Source: Microbulbifer sp. A4B17 (GTDB lineage Bacteria; Pseudomonadota; Gammaproteobacteria; Pseudomonadales; Cellvibrionaceae). Taken from it: a stretch of 64,000 nt of DNA. The notes under the pieces were generated by a model, which saw only the letters and a program-made list of their open reading frames with translations, did not search any database and was not told the DNA's origin. The position numbers were made by a program, and so were the translations under genes. Below are positions 18,768-27,803 of the stretch, in pieces. The stretch spans positions 2,924,501 to 2,988,500 of the forward strand of contig NZ_CP029064.1 of NCBI RefSeq assembly GCF_003076275.1. Direction: 5' to 3'. How positions within the stretch are numbered: the first letter of the stretch is position 1; each line of letters begins with the position of its first letter.

Positions 18768-19511
18768 ATGAGTAAACACGACAATATTTATGCAAACCCA
18801 CTGGGCCAGGTAGCCGGCTTCGAGTTCGATCGCCAGGTGGTGCAGGTTTTTCCCGATATGATCAAGCGCTCCGTGCCCGGCTACACCACGATCGTAGCCA
18901 TGATCGGCACCCTGGCAGAGCGCTACGCCCAAGCTGGAAGCCGCTGCTATGACCTGGGCAGCTCCCTGTGCGCGGCAACCCTGGCCATGCGCCATCGCAT
19001 TCCCGCTGCCGACTGTGAAATCGTCGCCGTGGACAATTCGCAAGCCATGGTTGATCAGGCGCGCACAGTGCTCGAAGCCGATAGCGGTGAGGTTCCCGTT
19101 CAACTTATCTGCGACAACCTGCAAAACGTTGCTATCGAAAATGCCTCGGTCGTAGTGCTCAACTTCACCCTGCAATTTATTCCGGTGGAAGAGCGCGAGG
19201 AAATCCTGCAGAAAATCCACGATGGTTTGCGCCCCGGCGGCATTCTGATTATTTCCGAGAAAGTGGATTTCGCCGATAAAGCCCACAACGAGTTAATGAT
19301 CGAACTGCATCACTCCTTTAAAGCCGCCAACGGTTACAGCGCGCTGGAAATCGCACAGAAGCGCTCTGCCCTGGAGAACGTATTAATTCCGGAAACCCTG
19401 GATACCCACCGCACACGACTGAAAAATGTCGGCTTTACCAGTGTCGATGTCTGGTTTCAGTGTTTTAATTTTGCCTCTTTAATCGCCATCAAAGGCGCGC
19501 CGGAAAAGTAA
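18768..19511 (+). CDS. cmoA: Carboxy-S-adenosyl-L-methionine synthase
   Basis: A 247-residue enzyme that makes carboxy-SAM from SAM and prephenate. Family features are the DxIYANP start, [22 protein letters not shown], motif [21 protein letters not shown] and the late [15 protein letters not shown] end. It lies seven bases upstream of cmoB, in one operon, as in E. coli. Confidence 0.95.
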   Translation: MSKHDNIYANPLGQVAGFEFDRQVVQVFPDMIKRSVPGYTTIVAMIGTLAERYAQAGSRCYDLGSSLCAATLAMRHRIPAADCEIVAVDNSQAMVDQARTVLEADSGEVPVQLICDNLQNVAIENASVVVLNFTLQFIPVEEREEILQKIHDGLRPGGILIISEKVDFADKAHNELMIELHHSFKAANGYSALEIAQKRSALENVLIPETLDTHRTRLKNVGFTSVDVWFQCFNFASLIAIKGAPEK

Positions 19512-19518
19512 GTACCCC

Positions 19519-20496
19519 GTGATCGACTACACCCAACTCTATCAAGGCCTGCAACACGTTCCCGCCCTGCGCACCTGGCTGGCCCAGCTGCCAACACAGG
19601 TGGCTGAAAACCTGAGCCCTCATCGCTGGGGTGACCTGCCCGATTGGCGTGCAGCGGTGGAAGCCCTACCGGAAATCACGCCCTCCGCTATCGAACTCAA
19701 CAGCAAGGTCAGCGCAGGCACTGCCGCCGATGCCAGCTCAGAACAACTCGAAGCCCTGGAGCGGGAGCTGCGCAAATTACACCCCTGGCGCAAAGGCCCC
19801 TGGGAGTTATTTGGACTAAATATTAATACTGAGTGGCGCTCCGATTGGAAATGGGATCGGGTACTTCCGCACCTGGCACCACTGAAAAATCGACTGGTGC
19901 TCGATGTGGGCTGTGGCAATGGGTACCACTGCTGGCGTTCCTACGGCGCCGGCGCGCGCCGCGTAATCGGTATTGATCCCTCGGCCAAATTTGTCGCGCA
20001 ATTTTACGCGCTGAAAAAATACCTGGGCCAGGAAGCACCGGTGGATTTGTTGCCCCTGGGTATTGAAGCCCTCCCGACAAACTTGCGCGCTTTCGACACC
20101 ACTTTTTCCATGGGGGTGCTCTATCACCGCCGTTCACCCATGGATCACCTGCGCGAATTGCGCGAGACCCTCCGCCCCGGCGGCCAGCTTGTACTGGAAA
20201 CATTGGTTATCGACGGCAAACTGGGCGATTGCCTGGTACCCGAAGACCGCTATGCAAAGATGCGCAATGTGTGGTTTTTCCCCAGCTGTGCCACCCTGGA
20301 GAGCTGGTTGCGCAAGTGCGGTTTCCGCAATCCCAGGACCGTAGATTTGAACACCACCAGCCTGGAGGAACAGCGGCGTACCGACTGGATGCACTTCGAA
20401 TCCCTTGCAGATTTTCTCGACCCGGAATCGCCAGACAAAACCACAGAAGGTCACCCCGCGCCCAAGAGAGCGGTTTTGGTCGCGGAAGCGCCGTAG
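19519..20496 (+). CDS. cmoB: tRNA U34 carboxymethyltransferase
   Basis: A 325-residue enzyme that transfers the carboxymethyl group of carboxy-SAM to 5-hydroxyuridine at tRNA position 34. Recognisable features are WRKGPWELFGLNINTEWRSDWKW (written here in part: RKGPWELFG), motif I VLDVGCGNGYHCWR, GIDPS and FSMGVLYHRRSP. It uses a GTG start at 19519. Length matches E. coli CmoB. Together with cmoA and cmoM the window holds the later cmo5U/mcmo5U pathway; the U34 hydroxylases are not here. Confidence 0.95.
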   Translation: MIDYTQLYQGLQHVPALRTWLAQLPTQVAENLSPHRWGDLPDWRAAVEALPEITPSAIELNSKVSAGTAADASSEQLEALERELRKLHPWRKGPWELFGLNINTEWRSDWKWDRVLPHLAPLKNRLVLDVGCGNGYHCWRSYGAGARRVIGIDPSAKFVAQFYALKKYLGQEAPVDLLPLGIEALPTNLRAFDTTFSMGVLYHRRSPMDHLRELRETLRPGGQLVLETLVIDGKLGDCLVPEDRYAKMRNVWFFPSCATLESWLRKCGFRNPRTVDLNTTSLEEQRRTDWMHFESLADFLDPESPDKTTEGHPAPKRAVLVAEAP

Positions 20497-20530
20497 CTTG
20501 TCTATACGCTTAAGGTCTGGGAACTCATAA

Positions 20531-20668
20531 ATTCCGCAAAATTTGCTGCTAATAGAATTTTGTACGGAATGGAGAGCACCATCTTGATTGTTGCGACTCA
20601 TAAGGCAAAGTGCGCCCCTAAATAGTGCAACTATATCCTTTAGGGAGGGCTGCCGCAGGATGCAGCCC
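20531..20668 (+). promoter_or_regulatory. Structured leader of sdaA (two stem-loops)
   Basis: ATTCCGCAAAATT (20531-20543) pairs with 20556-20570 with a TA bulge, a stem of 13 base pairs. A second stem GGGCTGC/GCAGCCC spans 20647-20668 and ends 16 bases before the sdaA ATG. Neither is followed by a T-run. They could be a cmoB 3' end plus a leader element controlling sdaA; no known riboswitch consensus was recognised. Confidence 0.45.
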
Positions 20669-20684
20669 GGCGCAGAGAATATTT

Positions 20685-22070
20685 ATGAGTATTAGCGTTT
20701 TTGAGCTTTTCAAAATTGGGGTTGGCCCTTCCAGCTCCCACACGGTGGGCCCTATGGTTGCTGCCCGCCAATTCGTGCAGGATTTGCAAGACCGGGACCA
20801 ACTACTCCGCACAGACCGCGTGCAAGTCCATTTATACGGCTCACTGGCCCTGACCGGGGTTGGTCACGGCACCGATATGGCGGTACTGATGGGGCTATTG
20901 GGTCAATCTCCAGACACCATTAATGTCGACTCTATCGACGAGAAAATGGCACAAATCCAGAGCGAACGCCGCCTGTCACTAAATGGTGACCAGGATATCG
21001 AGTTTATTCGCGAGCGCGACCTGGTTTTCCATATGGAGGAATTTCTTCCACAGCACTCCAACGGAATGACCTGCCAGGCATACTCTGGCGAAGAGCTGCT
21101 GTTCGAGCGCAGCTACTTCTCCATCGGCGGCGGCTTTGTGCTCTCCGAAGAGGATTTCGCTCACAAAGAGGAGATCGCTACCCTTCTGCCCTATGACTTC
21201 AGCAGTGCAGAACAGCTGATGAAGATCTGTGATCATCACGGTTGGACTATTGCCGAGCTGGCCATGGAAAACGAAAAAGCCTTCCGCAGCGAGCAGGAAG
21301 TCAAAGACCGTTTGTGGAATATCTGGAAAGTAATGGATGCCTCCATTGAGCGAGGCTGCCATCAGAATGGCATCTTGCCCGGCGGCCTCAATGTTCGCCG
21401 CCGCGCTGCTGAACTCTACCGGGAGTTGAGCAAACAGAGCCCGGAAGAGCGCAACCACGGCCTCGCCATTCTCGACTGGGTTAGCCTTTTTGCCCTCGCC
21501 GTCAATGAGGAAAATGCCGCGCGCGGGCGCATTGTCACCGCGCCCACCAACGGTGCCGCCGGTGTGATTCCCGCCGTTATCGCCTACTACGTGGAATTTG
21601 TCCACGACAGCAATATTCACGGTGAATTGAAAGACCAGGTAGTGAAATTCCTGCTCACCGCCGGTGCTATCGGCATGCTGTTTAAAAAGAATGCCTCTAT
21701 TTCTGCCGCTGAAGTGGGCTGCCAGGGAGAAATTGGCGTCGCCTGCTCCATGGCTTCCGCCGGCTTGGCCGCCGTAGAGGGCGGCACCAACCAGCAGATT
21801 GAAAACGCTGCTGAAATTGGTATGGAGCACAACCTTGGCCTTACCTGTGACCCAATCGGTGGATTGGTGCAGGTTCCCTGTATCGAGCGCAACACCATGG
21901 GTGCGGTAAAAGCTATTAACGGCGCTCGCCTGGCCCTGCGCGGTGATGGCGCCCATATCGTACCGCTGGACAGCGTTATTGAGACGATGCGTCAAACCGG
22001 TATCGATATGCAGAGCAAATACAAAGAGACCTCTCTCGGCGGGCTCGCGGTAAATGCTGTGAACTGCTGA
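20685..22070 (+). CDS. sdaA: L-serine ammonia-lyase, iron-sulfur type
   Basis: A 461-residue single-chain L-serine dehydratase producing pyruvate and ammonia with a [4Fe-4S] cluster. The N-terminal beta domain starts [20 protein letters not shown]; the C-terminal alpha domain holds the cysteine segments [16 protein letters not shown] and [14 protein letters not shown]. The ATG at 20685 is the family start; the frame opens at 20625 inside the leader hairpin region. A strong hairpin follows the stop. Confidence 0.95.
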   Translation: MSISVFELFKIGVGPSSSHTVGPMVAARQFVQDLQDRDQLLRTDRVQVHLYGSLALTGVGHGTDMAVLMGLLGQSPDTINVDSIDEKMAQIQSERRLSLNGDQDIEFIRERDLVFHMEEFLPQHSNGMTCQAYSGEELLFERSYFSIGGGFVLSEEDFAHKEEIATLLPYDFSSAEQLMKICDHHGWTIAELAMENEKAFRSEQEVKDRLWNIWKVMDASIERGCHQNGILPGGLNVRRRAAELYRELSKQSPEERNHGLAILDWVSLFALAVNEENAARGRIVTAPTNGAAGVIPAVIAYYVEFVHDSNIHGELKDQVVKFLLTAGAIGMLFKKNASISAAEVGCQGEIGVACSMASAGLAAVEGGTNQQIENAAEIGMEHNLGLTCDPIGGLVQVPCIERNTMGAVKAINGARLALRGDGAHIVPLDSVIETMRQTGIDMQSKYKETSLGGLAVNAVNC

Positions 22071-22077
22071 TATTTTT

Positions 22078-22105
22078 CGGCAGGAGCACAAATCTGCTCC
22101 TGCCG
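22078..22105 (+). terminator. Hairpin terminator after sdaA
   Basis: An 11-base perfect stem CGGCAGGAGCA/TGCTCCTGCCG begins 7 bases after the stop. The downstream CTTACC is a poor T-run. Confidence 0.55.
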
Positions 22106-22177
22106 CTTACCTAGCCCTGAAGATACCAGATTCTTTTTGTGGCATTTTTCCAACGAACCCTCACCGAACTTTAAACA

Positions 22178-23083
22178 TCACTGGTTAAATATCAACGAGC
22201 GATGGGCTCCGACACCCGCCATGGTACCGGATGCTATCGCGAAGGTTCCGCTTTGCATCGGATTGGATAAATCCCCTGCAGCAAAGACCCCCCTTTCAGA
22301 AGTCTCCTTAAAGGGATCCACTTTTACAATCCATCCAGTAAACGACTCCTCCAATTCCAGCCCCAATTGGCTGATAAAAGGGGAAGACATCTCAGCTTTA
22401 GGACTCACATAGAGCCCCTCCAGTGGCACCCTGCGGCCATCCGCTAAAACAACTTCACTTAAGCTATCCCCCTCTCCTTCCAGCTGGGTAATTGGAGCTT
22501 TCTCCAGCATCACTCCTCGAGCCAACAAGTGATCTAGCACCTCACCCTCAGGATTAAACTGCCCCTGGGTAAACAAGGTGGTAGCGCCCCAATCGGGAAT
22601 CATCGCCGCCTGATGGAAAGACAGCTCACTGGTAGCCAGCACACCTAAAGGGCGATCACTCAGCTCATAACCGTGGCAATAGGGACAGTGAATCACACTC
22701 CTACCCCAGCGCTTCTTTACCCCTGGAATATCGGGCAGTTGATCCGAAATACCAGTTGCCAGAATCAGCCTCTTCGCCTTAAAAGTGCTATCACCCTGTC
22801 CAGTAACAGCAAAACCCTCTTCCTGAATCTCCACACTGTCCGCGGCACCTTCAACCAATTGAAAGCTCGAATATGCCTTCAGCTGGGTTAAGGCCGTGGC
22901 GCGGATCTCCCCTGGAGTCTTACCATCCAGGCAAAATACACCATGAGAGGCCTTCGCAAAGCGATTTCGGGGTTTATTGGCATCCAACACGACGACCTTT
23001 CGCCGCCCACGAACAAGCTGCATAGCCGCAGATAAACCGGCAAAACTACCACCGATGATCAATACATCCGTATCCACAGTCAC
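22178..23083 (-). CDS. Thioredoxin-reductase-like FAD/NAD(P) oxidoreductase
   Basis: A 301-residue flavoprotein. FAD motif GGSFAGLSAA is at 11-20, the redox pair C-P-Y-C at 133-136 (IHCPYCHGYEL), and the second FAD motif FAAGDLS near 265. The CPYCHG context and missing thioredoxin-docking details fit the TrxB-like group found beside Rrf2 regulators, not housekeeping TrxB. The electron acceptor is unknown. It is divergent from an Rrf2 regulator, and a palindrome in the gap suggests it is that regulator's target. Confidence 0.82.
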   Translation of the reverse strand: MTVDTDVLIIGGSFAGLSAAMQLVRGRRKVVVLDANKPRNRFAKASHGVFCLDGKTPGEIRATALTQLKAYSSFQLVEGAADSVEIQEEGFAVTGQGDSTFKAKRLILATGISDQLPDIPGVKKRWGRSVIHCPYCHGYELSDRPLGVLATSELSFHQAAMIPDWGATTLFTQGQFNPEGEVLDHLLARGVMLEKAPITQLEGEGDSLSEVVLADGRRVPLEGLYVSPKAEMSSPFISQLGLELEESFTGWIVKVDPFKETSERGVFAAGDLSNPMQSGTFAIASGTMAGVGAHRSLIFNQ

Positions 23084-23096
23084 TCCTCCGATATCA

Positions 23097-23115
23097 TGTA
23101 ACTTTTATTGTTACA
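23097..23115. promoter_or_regulatory. Candidate operator between flavoprotein and Rrf2 gene
   Basis: The perfect inverted repeat TGTAAC-n7-GTTACA lies 14 bases upstream of the flavoprotein start and 78 bases upstream of the regulator. Its place and symmetry suit a dimeric regulator such as the adjacent Rrf2 protein. Confidence 0.5.
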
Positions 23116-23192
23116 CAAAAAACAAACCTGTACAACACACGTAACAGAAAAAGTTTCGTGATAAACTAAAAGATTAGAAATCTAGGTGAACT

Positions 23193-23621
23193 ATGCGTAA
23201 AGACAGCCGACTATCCCGGGCACTTCATGTCCTTATCCATTTGAACATGACCGACAAGCCGGTTACCTCAGACAAGATGGCAACTATGCTACTCACTAAT
23301 CCAGTGGTAGCACGCAGAACCATGGCGCTATTGCGGGATCAGGGGTACGTGCACTCCAGTAAAGGGCACAATGGGGGCTGGTCTCTCGCGACAACTCTGG
23401 ATCAAATTACGCTCCTGGATATCCATAAAGCCTTGGGAGACAGTTCAGTATTTACCATTGGCCTCACAGACGAACACAGTAACTGCATCATTGAACGGGC
23501 AGTAAATGCCGCCCTAAAAGATGCAATGGACGAGGCAGAAAGTATTTTGCTCGCTCGATTTGGTGAGATCACCCTGGATCAACTGGGGAGAGATTTCGAA
23601 CCTCCAGAAACCTCGGACTAG
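23193..23621 (+). CDS. Rrf2 family transcriptional regulator
   Basis: A 142-residue winged-helix repressor. The N-terminus SRLSRALHVLIHLN and the recognition region TNPVVARRTMALLRDQGYVHSSKGHNGGW (in part) match Rrf2/YwnA-type proteins. Only one cysteine (in SNCIIER) is present, so it lacks the three-cysteine cluster site of IscR and probably senses something other than Fe-S. It probably controls the divergent flavoprotein gene and itself. Confidence 0.82.
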   Translation: MRKDSRLSRALHVLIHLNMTDKPVTSDKMATMLLTNPVVARRTMALLRDQGYVHSSKGHNGGWSLATTLDQITLLDIHKALGDSSVFTIGLTDEHSNCIIERAVNAALKDAMDEAESILLARFGEITLDQLGRDFEPPETSD

Positions 23622-23711
23622 TTCCCGAGGCCCTGAGCTGTCAGGGAAACTCAACCTTCTATTTTAAGTTTCCCAATTACCCAGCTCTATCATGGAACAG
23701 CCAAGCATGCA

Positions 23712-24213
23712 CTAAGCCTTGGATAGGTACTCAGGGTGTATCCGGGACATCAGCAACATATCCATATAGCGGCCTGCTTTAAATGTACTGAGCCGCTTGG
23801 TGCCCTCCACTTGAAAACCTGATGCCTTATAAAGAGCTATCGCAGAGTCATTATCAACATGGACTTCCAGCTCCAACCGGATCAGGTTTAGCCAATTATC
23901 AGCTTGATTCAGCACTTCCCCCATCAACATCCGGCCTAATCCCCGACCGTGATACTCGGGATGAATCGCAATCGCCAACAAAGCGCTATGCCTATCCCTG
24001 ACTTTGTTTGTTAAGAACAGAATGACATACCCGACGACTTTAGTATCTAACTCTGCAATTAGGGTATAGTTATTCGGATCGGAAAAAATTGGCTACTGTA
24101 TCAGAACTTAAGAAAGGTAATTGCGAAGTGTTTTCGTTCACTGATGTAAAACTGTGAATCTCGAATAGACTCCTGTTATTGGATTCTTCCAGATGTCTTA
24201 TTGTTATGTTCAA
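23712..24213 (-). pseudogene. Frameshifted YhhY-like GNAT acetyltransferase
   Basis: A GNAT domain of 166 residues is split by one extra base. From TTG 24213 (AAGGAAG just upstream) the frame reads NITIRHLEESNNRSLFEIH to DTVANF; at a run of six A bases on the plus strand (24083-24088) it shifts, and the other frame continues SDPNNYTLIAELDTKVVGYV and the acetyl-CoA loop HPEYHGRGLGRML to the stop. Removing one A gives exactly 167 codons. The reconstructed protein resembles E. coli YhhY. It may be a real pseudogene, a phase-variable run or a sequencing error. Confidence 0.78.
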
Positions 24214-24487
24214 TGTACTTCCTTAAAGTCAATCCAGGTAAAAAAATTTCCAGTCTATCTATTTCTACAATGATCTGGCAACTCTCTTGCATACCAGCAA
24301 TAATTACTATTCTCACATATCTACTCGATTTCTCGGTCAAATCTCCATATTAATCCTGCACACTCTTCCTTTGGAGGAATTTCCAGGGAAACTCAGCGTA
24401 AAGAGCAGGAAGCCTGCCAGCCCCCTAAATATTAAGTTTTACGATATATAACTCTTAGGATATCCATACTCAAAAGAAAACTATATT

Positions 24488-24740
24488 TTAAAGATCGTCA
24501 AAAAAATCAACTGAACTATCTTGGAGTGACGACCCAATCCTCTTTTCTTTCATTTTAGCCTTATGACTTGCTTGATACTCTTTATGCAGCTTTGTCTTTA
24601 CGTCTTCTTATCGCCTCTTTCTCATCGGTAGATAGCCTTTGCTCCTCGGGGATTGGATGTCCACAATACATACATTTATCAAAAAAACGATTATTTATTT
24701 TTTGACTACATGAATGGCAATTAAACATAATTAAACTCAT
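24488..24740 (-). pseudogene. Frameshifted small zinc-ribbon protein
   Basis: From ATG 24740 the frame gives 52 residues with two zinc knuckles, CHSC (8-11) and CMYC (23-26), in FNCHSCSQKINNRFFDKC and CMYCGHPIPEEQRLS, then stops at 24582. In the plus-one frame the text continues naturally as TKLHKEYQASHKAKMKEKRI and ends FFDDL at 24488. Dropping one base in the AAAGACAAA region restores about 83 residues. The type resembles small CxxC/CxxC proteins with a basic, then acidic, tail. Whether the 52-residue form is still made is unknown. Confidence 0.65.
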
Positions 24741-25080
24741 CTTAAATTCCAAAAGGGCTAATAGAAAATTGGAGGCTCACCCCATCGTGAGAGACATCAC
24801 AAGCCCTCAACATCCACAAAGCGTCAAATCATTAAGCAAAAAATCACATAAAAAGATAGAGTGAAACCCGAAAAAAAACCTTCTTCCAGCTTTCACGATC
24901 AAGACAACTCAAATAGATTCACGGACTAGCAGAAAGTTCGCACTTAATTGTCTCCATATAGGTACCTCCAGGTACTCAAGCGCCAGAAGCCCTCTTAACA
25001 ACCTTAACTCTACCCCGAAGAGGCACTCACCAACCAGATAGACTAACCTAGGAACTAGTACAACCTGGGAGAGCCCACTT
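24741..25080. other. Gene-free stretch before the hydroxyacid dehydrogenase
   Basis: I see no convincing frame or RNA. It presumably carries the promoter of the gene at 25081; GGGAG at about 25069 serves as ribosome site for the GTG start. Confidence 0.45.
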
Positions 25081-26241
25081 GTGACCGAGTACAACAATCT
25101 ATTTAACCGTCACTTCGCAAGTTCCGAAAGACTAAGAAAGAGGGCAAAGCAGAAAATCCCCAAGTTCTCCTATGAATACCTAATAGAAGGTTGCATGGAC
25201 GATATTGGATTGCACCGCAATCGTCTAGCCTTCAATTCTATAAAGTTTACTCCCGAGTACATCCGCCCAAACTTAACGCCGGATTTAAGTTGTAGCCTGT
25301 TCGGAAGCCCGTACAGCGCGCCATTCGGTATGGCACCCATAGGCCTTCAAGGGCTGATGTGGCCGAATGCTCCGGTGATTCTTGCCAAGGCGGCCTATAA
25401 ACACAATATTCCCTTCATTCTCAGTACAGTATCCTCAGAATCACTAGAACGAATTTCCGAAGTCTCAAATGGAACAGCCTGGTACCAGCTATATAATCCA
25501 ACAGAGTCTGCAATTCTATCTGATTTACTATCCCGGCTTAATTCGGCTCAGTACAAGCACCTTGTTATAACAATTGATGTACCTACCTTTGGATTGCGCC
25601 CCAGAGATTTCCACAATGGGTTGGCAATGCCACCAAAGCTGACCGTCAAAAATATCTGGCAGGCGATACTAAGACCACACTGGAGCCTGTCCACAATAAA
25701 ATACGGCTTACCTCGGTTTAAAAACCTTGAATCATACACTGGCACCAAAAATAAAAAGCTCGAATTAACCGAATTTATGAATACCACAACTATGGGCCCA
25801 TTAGATTTTGATAGTTTAATGAGCATACGAAACAAATGGCCCCACAAGCTTATCATTAAAGGAATAACAAATGAGTTAGACCTACAAAAAGCCATCAAAC
25901 TGGGCGCAGATGGAGTAATCCTATCCAACCATGGTGCACGGCAACTCGATTTGGGAGAAGCTACCCTGCCCTTATTAACGAGATTCTCCAGCTACCAGGA
26001 AAAGATCCCTATAACTATCGATAGCGGAATAAGGTCCGGGGCAGATATTGCTGGCGCTTACGGATTAGGGGCAAAATTCAGCTTTCTTGGGCGATTTTTT
26101 ATGTTTAGTGTTTGCGCGCTAGGCGAAGAAGGGGCTGATCACGCTATCTATCTGCTTAAAGCTCAATTAACACAAGTGATGCAACAGATCGGGGCAAAAA
26201 CTATAAAGGATCTACATGGGAAAGTGACTTTGTCCAATTAG
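25081..26241 (+). CDS. FMN-dependent alpha-hydroxy acid dehydrogenase
   Basis: A 386-residue flavoprotein of the L-lactate dehydrogenase/glycolate oxidase family. Features in order are APFGMAPIGLQGLMWP, the WYQLYNP strand, the TIDVP segment, the catalytic histidine in LSNHGARQLD followed by DSGIRSGADI, and the FLGRFFMF phosphate-binding end. It oxidises a 2-hydroxy acid, passing electrons to the respiratory chain or oxygen. GTG start. The protein is shorter on conserved PRxFHNG and more AT-rich than its metabolic neighbours, so the substrate (lactate, mandelate or other) is not settled. Confidence 0.82.
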   Translation: MTEYNNLFNRHFASSERLRKRAKQKIPKFSYEYLIEGCMDDIGLHRNRLAFNSIKFTPEYIRPNLTPDLSCSLFGSPYSAPFGMAPIGLQGLMWPNAPVILAKAAYKHNIPFILSTVSSESLERISEVSNGTAWYQLYNPTESAILSDLLSRLNSAQYKHLVITIDVPTFGLRPRDFHNGLAMPPKLTVKNIWQAILRPHWSLSTIKYGLPRFKNLESYTGTKNKKLELTEFMNTTTMGPLDFDSLMSIRNKWPHKLIIKGITNELDLQKAIKLGADGVILSNHGARQLDLGEATLPLLTRFSSYQEKIPITIDSGIRSGADIAGAYGLGAKFSFLGRFFMFSVCALGEEGADHAIYLLKAQLTQVMQQIGAKTIKDLHGKVTLSN

Positions 26242-26279
26242 TTTTTTATTGGTGAAAGAGAGCAAGCCTCAATATTTTC

Positions 26280-27803
26280 TCATTCCACCTTGTTCCAATA
26301 GGGGGTTCTTTGACGCATTTCCTCCTGAATTTCCTGTGGGAGCAGCTGAAATGGCGGTACTCCATCTTGGATCTGCCAACCTCCCCCCAAAGATAAATAT
26401 ACCTGTACGAGATTAGTAGCTACGGCACCTAGTGCTACCGCTAAAATGTCTTGTTGCTGCACATCAGAAATCAAGGTGGTTATCACTGTATCGTATTCAA
26501 CTTGTCCATTGGTGTACTGGGATAGTGAAATATCGACAGATTTTCTAGAAGCTTCTGCAGCTACTTGATAATGAGACAATTGCTGCTGTGATTTTATATA
26601 GGCAACTATGGCATTCTCCACGTCAGCTTGGGCCTGAAGAACGATCTGTTGGTAGTCGGAAACAAGTTGTTGAAAGATAGCATCTTGCAGCCGAACATTA
26701 CTGCGAAGCCTTCCATAATTAAAAAGGTTCCATTCAAATTCAACAAATATATCCCAAGCGGCACTGCTGCCATTAAGTTGCCCTCCCCTGATATCAATAG
26801 ATCCTATTTCTCCTCCAATAATAAAATTCGGATAAAGCTCTGCCCGGGCCACACCAATTTGTTCTCCTTGAGCAGCCAGCCTACGCTCCGCAGCCCGAAT
26901 ATCAGGGCGCTGACGTAATAGATCCTGCGGCATACCAACTGTGACCACACTTGGAACATGCGGTATTGTTGCTGGGAAAGATATAATATGCCTCAAGGTG
27001 TATGGGGTTACTCCTAAGAGAATTGCTAGTGCGTTTTCCAGTTGCTGTAATGTAATTTCCAAGCCTGGGACACTTGCCTCAGTATTACTTAACAACGCCT
27101 GGGCCTGCTCAGCATCTAAAGCACTGACCTCCCCAGCGCGAAACTTTACTTCCGCAATTCGTAAACCCTCTCTTTGCACACGTATATTTTCCCGAGCCAC
27201 CTCCAATCGGCGCTTCGTCGTGCGAATATTGATATAAGTCTGCGCAACTTGAGCGATGATAGATACCAGAGCACCATCATAGTCCGCGATACTTGCTTCG
27301 AAATCCGCAGCGGCTGAATAGACCAGGCGTCTAAGCTGCCCCCAGGTGTCCAGCTCCCAGGTTAGATTAAAATTCGGGTAAAACTCGCTCTGTACATTCC
27401 CTGTGATACCCGACCGAACATACTTTGATCGATCAATAAGTATATCAAGTTGTTGTGTTTGCGGAAATTGATTGCCAATAGCAATCGCAAGCACCTGCTG
27501 AGCCTGAAGCGCCCTAAGTGCAGCAGATCTTAGTTCAAGGTTATTTTCTATTGCCAGGGAAACTAACTCATCCAGTGTCACATCTGAAAATGCCCACTGC
27601 CACCATAACGGATTAACAGCTTCGAGCGTATCTAAATTACTACTGTGTTGGTCAATCCACTGGTTTTCAATCTCAACTGGAGGTGGCTGATAATCTGGCC
27701 CAAGCATGCACCCACTACTAAAATATAGAAATATTGCCACCAAATAGCTTAGCAGCCGCAATAAATTAGAATTTCCTAGCTTACTGGGATTGCACCGGTT
27801 CAT
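26280..27803 (-). CDS. Outer-membrane efflux lipoprotein (NodT/OprM-type)
   Basis: A 507-residue TolC-like channel. A signal sequence ends at the lipobox S-S-G before Cys32 (CMLGPDYQPPP), then two repeated OEP helical domains with the ALxLxxLLG-type pattern NALAILLGVTP and LRQRPDIRAAERRLAAQGEQ (partly quoted). It would form the outer-membrane duct for the pump encoded just upstream. It overlaps the end of the HlyD gene by 23 bases and is the last gene of the operon. Confidence 0.9.
   Translation of the reverse strand: MNRCNPSKLGNSNLLRLLSYLVAIFLYFSSGCMLGPDYQPPPVEIENQWIDQHSSNLDTLEAVNPLWWQWAFSDVTLDELVSLAIENNLELRSAALRALQAQQVLAIAIGNQFPQTQQLDILIDRSKYVRSGITGNVQSEFYPNFNLTWELDTWGQLRRLVYSAAADFEASIADYDGALVSIIAQVAQTYINIRTTKRRLEVARENIRVQREGLRIAEVKFRAGEVSALDAEQAQALLSNTEASVPGLEITLQQLENALAILLGVTPYTLRHIISFPATIPHVPSVVTVGMPQDLLRQRPDIRAAERRLAAQGEQIGVARAELYPNFIIGGEIGSIDIRGGQLNGSSAAWDIFVEFEWNLFNYGRLRSNVRLQDAIFQQLVSDYQQIVLQAQADVENAIVAYIKSQQQLSHYQVAAEASRKSVDISLSQYTNGQVEYDTVITTLISDVQQQDILAVALGAVATNLVQVYLSLGGGWQIQDGVPPFQLLPQEIQEEMRQRTPYWNKVE

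Noticed and set aside
20531-20684. Glycine riboswitch before sdaA
   Set aside because: The leader has stem-loops but not the conserved glycine-aptamer core sequences; the identification could not be supported.
20979-22091. A 370-codon minus-strand frame opposite sdaA
   Set aside because: Antisense shadow of a well-recognised gene; composition odd and no family resemblance.
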